Source of the DNA: Methanococcoides sp052057775
GTDB taxonomy: Archaea > Halobacteriota > Methanosarcinia > Methanosarcinales > Methanosarcinaceae
NCBI RefSeq assembly: GCF_052057775.1
Contig: NZ_CP195121.1
Location: 806,001 to 870,000 of the forward strand
Reading direction: 5' to 3'
Length of the DNA stretch: 64,000 nucleotides
This document shows positions 16,197-23,643 of this stretch, one piece after another (the stretch's first letter is position 1; the number at the start of each line of letters is the position of its first letter). The notes under the pieces are model-generated. The model was given only the letters and a program-made list of their open reading frames with translations. It ran no database searches and was not told where the DNA came from. Both the position numbers and the translations under genes were made by a program.

Positions 16197-16256
16197 GCTC
16201 CCATCAGGCTTCCTTTAGTTCTGATTCCCAAACTCATTTTCATCACCGTTGGGAGC
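16197..16256. repeat. Structured intergenic repeat, copy B
   Basis: GCTCCCATC (16197-16205) pairs with GTTGGGAGC (16248-16256) at 8 of 9 positions. The interior 35 bases (16206-16240, containing GGCTTCCTTTAG and CTGATTCCCAAAC) are identical to copy C except for three C/T changes. Followed by GTCTCCTTTTCAT, like the tail of copy A. Confidence 0.7.
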
Positions 16257-16374
16257 GTCTCCTTTTCATGCTCGTAGATCTGTGCAACTTTTACATGTTT
16301 TCATTTTCAAAAGCATTACTTTTTTATAGTATGACGGGCACTCGAGGAGTGCTTTTATCCGCTGTCTTCAGAAT

Positions 16375-16446
16375 GCTCCTGTCACAGGCTTCCTTTAGCT
16401 CTGATTCCCAAACCCATTCTTATAACCGATGGGGGCAGTGTCTTTT
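16375..16446. repeat. Structured intergenic repeat, copy C
   Basis: GCTCCTGTC (16375-16383) pairs with GATGGGGGC (16438-16446) at all 9 positions when G-U pairs are allowed, although both arms differ in sequence from copies A and B. This compensatory pattern supports an RNA stem. The interior carries the same 35-base block as copy B (16386-16420, 32 of 35 identical). Followed by AGTGTCTTTTCCT. It lies about 90 bases before the decarboxylase start. Confidence 0.7.
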
Positions 16447-16538
16447 CCTGAAGGCAGCTTTTCCAATTTAGGTTGGAGTCTCTACGAAAAAAGACGACAA
16501 TGTATTTATCGAGAGACATTTTTTACTATATCGATACA

Positions 16539-17804
16539 ATGAGTTTCAGAGATTTTATCGATCATTTAAGGGCAAGCGGCAGGCTTGTTGAGGTCACTGA
16601 TCCGGTTTCGAAGATATTCGAAGCACCACGAATTGCAAAAAGGAGCAATGGTCCGGTACTTTTCCATGATATTGACGGACAAAAGGCCATCATGAATCTT
16701 CTTGGTTCCAGGGATGAGCTTGCTGACATGTTCGGTGTGCCAAAGGATGGTATTATCCAGAGGCTTTCTGAAGTTCGTCCGGACGGGGAAGTGAAGATCG
16801 TAGATTCATCCCCAACACAGGAGGTCATAACTGAGGATATCGATCTTACGAAGCTGCCTATAATGACACACTTCGAGAAGGATGGCGGACCTTACATCAC
16901 TGCAGGTGTCGTGGTATCTGAATATGACGGGATGATGAATGCATCCATTCACAGGCTGATGCTTGTCGGAAAGGATAAGCTTGCAGCAAGGCTTGTCCCG
17001 CCGCGCCACACTTTTGTCCTTCACAAGAATGCATGCGGGAACAATGAACCACTTCCAGTGGCCATTGTACTTGGTGCAGACCCGGCCATTACTTTTGCTT
17101 CCACCACTCGTGTGCCTGCAGGAAAGGAATTTGAGTATGCAGCAGCCCTTCGCGGCGCACCTGTGGAGCTTTTCGAATGTGAGAACGGTGTCCGGGTACC
17201 ACACGCAGAGATCATTCTGGAAGGTTTCATCGATCCTGTGGAAAGGGTGGACGAAGGTCCTTTCGTGGACATCACAGGAACATACGACCTTGTCCGCAAG
17301 GAACCGGTGATCCGCATCACCAGGATCATGCACAGGCGTGATCCTATCTACCATGGCATTTTGCCGGCAGGTCCTGAACATCTACTTATGATGGGTGTGC
17401 CATATGAGCCGAAGATCTACAATGCGGTTTCAGAGGTAACCACAGTAAAGAACGTCGTGCTCACCGAAGGTGGCTGCTGCTACCTGCACGCTGTTGTCCA
17501 GATCGAGAAGCAGACCGAAGGTGACGCCAAGAACGCCATCATGGCTGCATTTGCAGCGCACACAAGTCTCAAGCACGTCGTGATCGTGGATGAGGACATT
17601 GACATCTTTGACATGCAGGATGTGGAGTTCGCCATTGCAACACGTGTGAAAGGCGACTCTGACATGATGATAATCCCGAACGTGCGCGGCAGTTCACTTG
17701 ACCCAAGAGGCGCACCTGACGGAACGACCACAAAAGTGGGTATCGATGCAACGAAAGTCCTTGCAGAGAAAGAGAACTTTGAACGTGCAAAGATGCCGGA
17801 ATAA
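16539..17804 (+). CDS. UbiD-family decarboxylase, probable anhydromevalonate phosphate decarboxylase
   Basis: A 421-residue UbiD-family protein (MSFRDFIDHLRASG at the start; DEGPFVDITG, MGVPYEPKIYNAV and IPNVRGSSLDPRGAPDG are family blocks). UbiD enzymes use prenylated FMN. The two genes directly downstream encode both subunits of an aconitase-X protein, which is the combination described for the archaeal mevalonate pathway: mevalonate 5-phosphate dehydratase makes trans-anhydromevalonate phosphate, and this decarboxylase converts it to isopentenyl phosphate for lipid ether chains. That assignment is inferred from context. The ATG at 16539 is chosen because the family begins near FRDFIDHL; no Shine-Dalgarno is seen and a TATTTAT element lies about 30 bases upstream. 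A ubiX gene is not in the window. Confidence 0.85.
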   Translation: MSFRDFIDHLRASGRLVEVTDPVSKIFEAPRIAKRSNGPVLFHDIDGQKAIMNLLGSRDELADMFGVPKDGIIQRLSEVRPDGEVKIVDSSPTQEVITEDIDLTKLPIMTHFEKDGGPYITAGVVVSEYDGMMNASIHRLMLVGKDKLAARLVPPRHTFVLHKNACGNNEPLPVAIVLGADPAITFASTTRVPAGKEFEYAAALRGAPVELFECENGVRVPHAEIILEGFIDPVERVDEGPFVDITGTYDLVRKEPVIRITRIMHRRDPIYHGILPAGPEHLLMMGVPYEPKIYNAVSEVTTVKNVVLTEGGCCYLHAVVQIEKQTEGDAKNAIMAAFAAHTSLKHVVIVDEDIDIFDMQDVEFAIATRVKGDSDMMIIPNVRGSSLDPRGAPDGTTTKVGIDATKVLAEKENFERAKMPE

Positions 17805-17865
17805 TGTTTTAGGCCAGGCAGGCTAAGCAATTTAAGTAATCTAAGCACTTTAAGCGGAAATTAAT

Positions 17866-19053
17866 ATGTATCTTACAAAAGAAGAAGAGCGCACCCTGAA
17901 CGGTGAGGATGGGGAGACCCTGCAGAAGGCAATGGAGATCCTCGTAGCACTTGGTGATATCTACGGTGCTGACAGCCTGATACCTGTCAAGAGCGCACAG
18001 ATAGCAGGAGTATCCTATAAGACCATAGGGGATGCAGGACTTGAATGGATCTCTGACCTAAATGGCAAGGTGAAGGTGCCTTCCATACTGAACCCTGCAG
18101 GTATGGACATGCAGCGCTGGCAGGACATGGGGATCGAACCGGATTTTGCTGAGAAGCAGATCGAGGTCATCAAGGCATACGAAAGCCTTGGCATCCGTTC
18201 CATGTGCACCTGCACACCGTATTATCTCGAAGGCTTTTCAGCCACTTATGGCGACCACCTTGCATGGAGCGAGTCCTCTGCTGTCTCCTACGCAAATTCA
18301 GTGATAGGTGCACGTACCAACCGTGAAGGAGGTCCGTCCGCACTTTCAGCTGCACTTGTGGGTAAGACCGCGAACTACGGCTACCATCTTGATGAGAACC
18401 GTGTTCCCACGATCTCAATAACTGTGGAATGCGAACTTTCAGGCTCTGATTACGGTGCACTGGGCTATCTTGCAGGTAAAGATGTCGGGAACAGGGTTCC
18501 TATCTTCTACATGGCCTCAACCCCTTCATCTGATAACCTCAAGGCACTGGGTGCGGCAATGGCAGCATCCGGTGCAGTCGCATTGTATCATATTGAGGAC
18601 ATAACTCCTGAAGCACAGAAGGTTGGCTTTGAGAGACCTGCCGAGAACATTGTCATTGAACGCAGCCAGATCGACGAGGTATATGAAGAGATCATTGGCG
18701 GTAACGATGACCTGGAATGTGATATCACTGCCGTGGGTTGCCCTCATTGTTCTGCGGATGAACTTGAAGAGATCGCCAAGCTCCTGGAGAACAAGGCTAT
18801 CGAAAAGGAAATGTGGGTATGTACTTCAAGGGAAGTTGCCGAGAGGAATGCCGATCTTGTGAAACAGATCGAGCAGAGCGGTGCAAAAGTGCTCTGTGAC
18901 ACATGCATGGTCGTGTCTCCTGCCACTGAAGGTCATAATTGTATGATGGTAAACTCCGGAAAAGCGCTTGCTTATGTCCCGGGAATGTGCAAGGTTGCCG
19001 CAAAGATCGGCAGTCTTGAAGAATGCATCAACAAGGTAGGTGGTGGCAATTAA
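17866..19053 (+). CDS. Aconitase X large subunit, probable phosphomevalonate dehydratase
   Basis: A 395-residue AcnX catalytic subunit (formerly DUF521). Blocks seen: MYLTKEEERTLNGEDG at the start, VKSAQIAGVSYKTIGDAGLEW, NPAGMDMQRW, CTCTPYY near residue 110, GCPHCSADEL near residue 292, CDTCMVVSPATEGHNCMMVNSGKA near residue 340. Cysteines in these blocks can hold the Fe-S cluster of the enzyme. With the small subunit next door it should dehydrate mevalonate 5-phosphate; the adjacent UbiD-type decarboxylase supports this over the alternative hydroxyproline/cis-hydroxyproline dehydratase role of bacterial AcnX. Overlaps the small-subunit gene by 14 bases. Confidence 0.88.
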   Translation: MYLTKEEERTLNGEDGETLQKAMEILVALGDIYGADSLIPVKSAQIAGVSYKTIGDAGLEWISDLNGKVKVPSILNPAGMDMQRWQDMGIEPDFAEKQIEVIKAYESLGIRSMCTCTPYYLEGFSATYGDHLAWSESSAVSYANSVIGARTNREGGPSALSAALVGKTANYGYHLDENRVPTISITVECELSGSDYGALGYLAGKDVGNRVPIFYMASTPSSDNLKALGAAMAASGAVALYHIEDITPEAQKVGFERPAENIVIERSQIDEVYEEIIGGNDDLECDITAVGCPHCSADELEEIAKLLENKAIEKEMWVCTSREVAERNADLVKQIEQSGAKVLCDTCMVVSPATEGHNCMMVNSGKALAYVPGMCKVAAKIGSLEECINKVGGGN

Positions 19054-19453
19054 GATCAAATGCCGTACTATTGCAAGGGGTGTTGCAGAAGGTGAGGTCC
19101 TCCTCTCAGCCGATGCCCTCTCATTCTTAGGTAACGTTGACCCGAAGACCGGTATCGTTGTTGACCCTTCACATGCCATCGAGGGTAAGTGCATCAAGGA
19201 CAAGGTGCTGGTATTCCCTCATGGAAAGGGTTCCACTGTTGGTTCCTATGTGATCTACCAGCTGAAAAAGAACAATGTAGCACCTGCAGCCATGATAAAT
19301 ATTGATTCCGAACCGATAGTAGCGGTCGGTGCCATTATATCAGGCATTCCTCTGGTTGACAGGCTGGAAGAAGACCCCTATGCTGTTCTTTCAGATGGGG
19401 ATCATGTAAAGGTTGACAGTAGCAAAGGATACATTGAGATCCTTGATAAATAA
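19040..19453 (+). CDS. Aconitase X small (swivel) subunit, probable phosphomevalonate dehydratase
   Basis: A 137-residue protein of the former DUF126 family, the swivel domain of AcnX enzymes. Motifs: CRTIARGVAEGEVLLS at the start, GKCIKDKVLVFPHGKGSTVGSYV near residue 52, ending with NIDSEPIVAVGAIISGIPLVD. It pairs with the large subunit, which it overlaps. Start codon is one of two adjacent GTGs at 19040 and 19043. Part of the three-gene isoprenoid unit beginning with the decarboxylase. Confidence 0.87.
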   Translation: MVAIKIKCRTIARGVAEGEVLLSADALSFLGNVDPKTGIVVDPSHAIEGKCIKDKVLVFPHGKGSTVGSYVIYQLKKNNVAPAAMINIDSEPIVAVGAIISGIPLVDRLEEDPYAVLSDGDHVKVDSSKGYIEILDK

Positions 19454-19469
19454 TTTATAATTGTGAATA

Positions 19470-20588
19470 ATGGACAAAGATCGATCAGCTCCCGACCATC
19501 TGGATGAGGCACAGATAGAGGCTTCCATCATGGAACTCTATCAAAATGTCCATCCCCTTTTCAAAGCCTATGAGGTGGGATATTCAGATGGTGATATCTA
19601 TTTTTATGGCGTCCCGTTAGTTGACAGGAGATCCATCCACAATGCACTCTGGGGATTGTTTGCAGCAAAAGGTTACCGTTTGGAGATCAGGTCCGAACTT
19701 GGCGAGGATGTGCTGATAGCTTCCCCCATAAAGCAGGTCCCTGAGCGTATCTGGATCAACGTGGCGCTGGCAATAGCTACCGTTTTCACGACCATGTTCG
19801 CTGGTGCGGCTATGTTCGGTGTTGATATATTCAACAACCCCGGGGATTTCTGGAAAGGCTTGCCCTTCACCCTTGCGATAATGTTCGTACTGGGTTCCCA
19901 TGAGATGGGTCACTACCTGGCTGCAAAAAAACATGGTTTGCGTACCTCTCTTCCGTATTTCATTCCTTTTCCCAGTTTTATCGGTACCATGGGTGCCGTT
20001 ATAAAGCACAGGGGTATCATCCCTAACCGCAGGGCACTCTTCGATGTGGCGGTTGCAGGGCCTATCGTGGGTATAATAGCTTCCGTGATCGTAACGATCA
20101 TAGGTCTCTCGCTGCCACCTGTAGAGTTCAGTGGGGACCCTGGAACGATCATGATAGATATCCAGACCCCGCTTCTGTTCGATGCGATCTCCCGGGTTAT
20201 GGGAAGCTCTTCAGAGATGATGCATCCGGTGGCATTTGCAGGATGGGTTGGTATGCTGGTGACAGTTCTGAACCTGTTGCCATCCGGTCAGCTTGATGGT
20301 GGTCACATGATGCGTGCCATGCTGGGTGAGAATGCAAGGAAAGTATCCCTCACGATGCCTTTAGTACTGGGAGGTCTTGCATTGTATGTGATCTATGTAC
20401 TTGAGCAGAATGGAGGGATCTGGCTCTTCTGGTCATTTTTCCTTTTGTTGTTTGCCATGGCAGGCCATCCAAAACCCTTAAATGATGAGATCATGCTTGA
20501 CAAAAGGAGGATGGCACTTGGAATTCTCACATTTATACTGGGTATCATGTGCTTCACACTGGTGCCGTTAACTCTTGTAGTGAATTGA
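19470..20588 (+). CDS. Site-2 protease family (M50) membrane metalloprotease
   Basis: A 372-residue integral membrane protease. The zinc motif HEMGH lies in GSHEMGHYLAAK near residue 150 and the second active-site motif LLPSGQLDGGH near residue 275. There are about six membrane helices, and an N-terminal cytoplasmic domain of about 90 residues precedes them, as in archaeal site-2 proteases of this size. It probably cuts membrane-spanning regulators or signal peptides within the membrane. It starts 16 bases after the small aconitase subunit and may be cotranscribed, though without an evident functional link. Confidence 0.9.
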   Translation: MDKDRSAPDHLDEAQIEASIMELYQNVHPLFKAYEVGYSDGDIYFYGVPLVDRRSIHNALWGLFAAKGYRLEIRSELGEDVLIASPIKQVPERIWINVALAIATVFTTMFAGAAMFGVDIFNNPGDFWKGLPFTLAIMFVLGSHEMGHYLAAKKHGLRTSLPYFIPFPSFIGTMGAVIKHRGIIPNRRALFDVAVAGPIVGIIASVIVTIIGLSLPPVEFSGDPGTIMIDIQTPLLFDAISRVMGSSSEMMHPVAFAGWVGMLVTVLNLLPSGQLDGGHMMRAMLGENARKVSLTMPLVLGGLALYVIYVLEQNGGIWLFWSFFLLLFAMAGHPKPLNDEIMLDKRRMALGILTFILGIMCFTLVPLTLVVN

Positions 20589-20598
20589 GGTCAGATCT

Positions 20599-21705
20599 AT
20601 GGATGTTTGTTTCAGGTGGATGCAGAAGAACACTTACAGCCTTGCGGCTCTTCTTCCGCTTATACCTGGCAACAGCATTGTGAAAAAGCCTCAAGATGGC
20701 ATCATGATATACAGTTTTCCCACAAGGCAGAAAGAATCCGTATTTTCAGAGGTCGACGGTTCCACAACAGATTCCGTCTATATTGCAGGAGGGCCACACC
20801 CTTCCGGTTCTGTGGAGGAGACCCTTGAGCACTTTGATTATGTTGTGATTGGTGAAGGTGAGGAAACGCTTCCGGAACTTGTAAGGGCCCTTCAGGCAGG
20901 TAACGATCCTTCTGATGTAAGGGGTATTGCATATCGCAGGGAAGGGAATGTTGTCTACACCGGAAAACGTGATCCTGTGGACCTTGACAAATATCCCTGC
21001 TTTGATCCGGAAGGTATTCGTGCCCCCCTCGAGATCAGCAGGGGGTGTCCATGGCAATGCAAATACTGTCAGACCCCAAGGCTGTTTGGCAATAAGATGA
21101 GGCACAGGAGCATTGATTCAATAGAAAGTTTCGCAAAACACTACAATGACCTTCGATTCACTTCCTCGAATGCCTTCGCCTATGGCAGCAATGGTGTGCA
21201 CCCTCAATTCGATAAGGTGGAGAGACTGCTTTCGCGGTTGCATTCGATGGAAGGTAAAAATATATACTTCGGCACTTTCCCCTCAGAGGTCCGTCCGGAA
21301 TTCGTGACCCATGAAGGGCTGGACCTGGTGGACAAATACTGTAGCAACAGGACGCTCAGCCTGGGTGCCCAGTCCGGCAGTGACAGGATACTGAAGGAAA
21401 TGCTTCGTGGTCACACTTCAGAGGACGTTTCAGTTGCAGTTGAACGCTGTTTTGAGCACGAGATCATCCCGGTGGTGGATTTCATATTCGGCTTCCCGGA
21501 TGAGACTGAAGAGGACCAGCAGAGCACACTTAAGCAGATAAAGTGGATATCCGGAAAAGGTGGCAAAGTGAGAGCTCATTACCTTACACCCCTGCCGTCC
21601 ACTCCCTATGAGAACATAGTTCCTGCACCGATATCCGATTCGGTCCACAAGATACTTGGCAAGATGGCGAGGGATGGCAAACTTAACGGTAATTGGAACA
21701 AGTAA
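20599..21705 (+). CDS. B12-binding domain/radical SAM protein, MJ1487 family
   Basis: A 368-residue protein with an N-terminal B12-binding-like domain (about 1-130; AGGPHPSGSVEETLEHFDYVVIGEGEETLPEL) written here in part, and a radical SAM core with CPWQCKYC near residue 150 (CxxxCxxC). The layout fits the TIGR04013 family seen in methanogens, of unknown substrate. The start has GAGGT 7 bases upstream and follows the protease gene by 10 bases. Radical SAM/B12 proteins often methylate unreactive carbons, but no substrate can be inferred here. Confidence 0.8.
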   Translation: MDVCFRWMQKNTYSLAALLPLIPGNSIVKKPQDGIMIYSFPTRQKESVFSEVDGSTTDSVYIAGGPHPSGSVEETLEHFDYVVIGEGEETLPELVRALQAGNDPSDVRGIAYRREGNVVYTGKRDPVDLDKYPCFDPEGIRAPLEISRGCPWQCKYCQTPRLFGNKMRHRSIDSIESFAKHYNDLRFTSSNAFAYGSNGVHPQFDKVERLLSRLHSMEGKNIYFGTFPSEVRPEFVTHEGLDLVDKYCSNRTLSLGAQSGSDRILKEMLRGHTSEDVSVAVERCFEHEIIPVVDFIFGFPDETEEDQQSTLKQIKWISGKGGKVRAHYLTPLPSTPYENIVPAPISDSVHKILGKMARDGKLNGNWNK

Positions 21706-21716
21706 GTAAAGGTTAT

Positions 21717-22466
21717 TCAGTTATCACCTGAAATTCTATTGAGCTCAAGCCCATCCTTGTAAAATACGTAAACTTCTATCTCTTCGCCTTTGTTGAAAGC
21801 ACGCATCATTTTGTCATAGACCGATTTGACGTGGCGAAGCTTGTTCTTTTCGAAGTGTTCCTTTATCTTCCGGAGGAATCTGATCTGCTGGCGAAGGTAT
21901 GCTTCCTCATATGCTTTTGTGTCAGCGGCAATGATCCTTGCCTCGTCTTCCGATACCTCCGTGTGGTAGCATCCGTGTTTGTTGAGGCCCGATATCTGCC
22001 TCCAGTCCAGATTACCCTCATCGTCCGTTTCCCTGTGGAGCATGTAAGGGTAAAGGCGACAGATAGTAAGTCTTCTGTCATAGATGGTGCATCTTTGATC
22101 CTCAAGCATTATACAGCTCCCGTCCTCCTTTGTTCTCAGTGCATATCCCGATACATAGAAACGGCCGTTCTGGTCACAGAACTCATAGTAAGGTGCAGGT
22201 TCTATTAGGTTCGTGTCGATGTTTTTCATGACTTCGGTATCCCTGTCGAGGAGGAATACATGATCATTGAACTCTCTGGTGCAGCACCTGCCGCAGAGGT
22301 CACATTCGAAACCCACTTCCATGATTATATCGACAAGCTTCTCATCAGGGTATGCAAGCATCTCCTCAAGTTCCTTCTTTGTTTCCTCGATCTGTTGGTC
22401 AATAGAAGTAATGTTTCTCACCTTCCTATGTTCTGTATGCAATTTCCTGCTAACCTGTTTTGACAA
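21717..22466 (-). CDS. YkgJ family zinc/iron-chelating cysteine-cluster protein
   Basis: A 249-residue protein whose central domain carries the YkgJ (CxxCxxCC) pattern: FECDLCGRCCTREF near residue 54, GSCIMLEDQRCTIYDRRLTICRLYPY near residue 117. These cysteines are predicted to bind zinc or an Fe-S cluster. The N-terminal 45 residues are charged and helical, the C-terminal part (about 190-249) is specific to this group. The start is uncertain: the frame opens at a TTG without a clear ribosome site. Convergent with the radical SAM gene; no functional context. Confidence 0.78.
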   Translation of the reverse strand: MSKQVSRKLHTEHRKVRNITSIDQQIEETKKELEEMLAYPDEKLVDIIMEVGFECDLCGRCCTREFNDHVFLLDRDTEVMKNIDTNLIEPAPYYEFCDQNGRFYVSGYALRTKEDGSCIMLEDQRCTIYDRRLTICRLYPYMLHRETDDEGNLDWRQISGLNKHGCYHTEVSEDEARIIAADTKAYEEAYLRQQIRFLRKIKEHFEKNKLRHVKSVYDKMMRAFNKGEEIEVYVFYKDGLELNRISGDN

Positions 22467-22500
22467 TAGGACACTTTGTTAATAAAACATTGTCAGGTTC

Positions 22501-23631
22501 TCAAAGCCTGAGCTCAGGATACCTGTCTCTCATTTTCCTGATGGCAAAGGGATATGCAACCCTTTGCAGATAATTGAAGTTGTGGAACGACTGCATGTAT
22601 TTCGGAGGGTTTCTTGTGCCTTTCAGGGCATCGAATATCATTGAATAGTTCCTTGCCCCAAAGCGTTCCCATATGTACCGGTTGACAAGGCTTGCCTTCA
22701 GCTTGTTCCGGAAGCATTCGGTAGCAGCTTTTTCATAGTCCTCACCATGGATGATGCTTCTCGCAGCAAGGTAACCGGACCTCATTGCACTTCGCATGCC
22801 GAATCCCCATACCATGTCCTGGAGTCCCGCAGCTTCTCCCACATACAGCTGTCCGTTGCTCTCGAAATGGCAGTCCAGTGAGAATGAACCGATTCCACCA
22901 TCAGGTCTTGGATTCCGGATGTCCAGCTCGACCATCTCTGAGAATACCCGCTTTGTGTTCTCAAGGCAGTCTCCCACATTGTTGAACCTGTCAAAAAGGA
23001 CGGTGCACATGCAGCCCGAACCGTTCGTGACCAGCAGGTAGGAGTAACCAAGGTAGGCAGCCCTGTCATCAACAAAGGCGATGGCCATGTCGTTCATTGA
23101 TGTATCAAAGGCGATTCCCTTTGCAGCAATGAAAACCTCATTTTTCACAGGCCCTGTGGCTATTATGTCCACTTTATCAAGAGGTGCCTTCTCCTGAAAC
23201 CGTATGTTCACTCCGCTCTGAAGGGCCTGCTCCTTAAGTCCGTAGTCAAGGCTTCCGGGAACCGAGCCGCGTTTAACAAGATAGAATGCAGGAGTTCCAG
23301 GATCAGCTTCAAAATCCCAGCTCTTCATGCCGTTGGAAACTGTAAAATTATAGAACGGGTCAAGGTCAAAGTTTGTCTCCAGGTTCATTTCCCGGAGCTC
23401 CTCACTGATGTCCCTTTTATCGGACCAGTTCTCCAGGCCCTGCAGGCCGCCTTTAAGGTGCTTGCCCACATCAGGTGCCTTCTCGAACACATCCACCTCA
23501 TATCCTGCCTTCGCAAGATTGATGGCTGCTGTAAGCCCTGATGGTCCGGCACCTGCAATTCTTATCTTCCTCATCTGTTCGGGAATAATGCCTGAGGATG
23601 TATTAGTATTTTGAGATTGTCCATTTTTCAC
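22501..23631 (-). CDS. Geranylgeranyl reductase family FAD-dependent oxidoreductase
   Basis: A 376-residue flavoprotein. The FAD-binding Rossmann motif is IAGAGPSGLTAAINLAKAG beginning near residue 25 and followed by EVDVFEKAP; a second FAD contact GEAAGLQDMVWGFGMRSAM lies near residue 270. The fold matches geranylgeranyl reductase and related enzymes that saturate isoprenoid chains, though with low similarity to the membrane-lipid enzyme, so the substrate is open. The frame begins at a GTG (23631); a shorter start at the ATG 23574 (MRKIRIAGAG) is equally possible and typical for the family. It follows the uvrC gene's oppositely placed start by only 12 bases downstream in the same direction. 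Confidence 0.75.
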   Translation of the reverse strand: MKNGQSQNTNTSSGIIPEQMRKIRIAGAGPSGLTAAINLAKAGYEVDVFEKAPDVGKHLKGGLQGLENWSDKRDISEELREMNLETNFDLDPFYNFTVSNGMKSWDFEADPGTPAFYLVKRGSVPGSLDYGLKEQALQSGVNIRFQEKAPLDKVDIIATGPVKNEVFIAAKGIAFDTSMNDMAIAFVDDRAAYLGYSYLLVTNGSGCMCTVLFDRFNNVGDCLENTKRVFSEMVELDIRNPRPDGGIGSFSLDCHFESNGQLYVGEAAGLQDMVWGFGMRSAMRSGYLAARSIIHGEDYEKAATECFRNKLKASLVNRYIWERFGARNYSMIFDALKGTRNPPKYMQSFHNFNYLQRVAYPFAIRKMRDRYPELRL

Positions 23632-23643
23632 TTCAATTAACTT

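Noticed and set aside
16169..16471. 100-residue plus-strand frame with two 25-residue repeats (SQASFSSDSQTH)
   Set aside because: The protein repeats only reflect the structured DNA repeats B and C, which happen to lie in the same frame; the composition is unlike neighbouring proteins.
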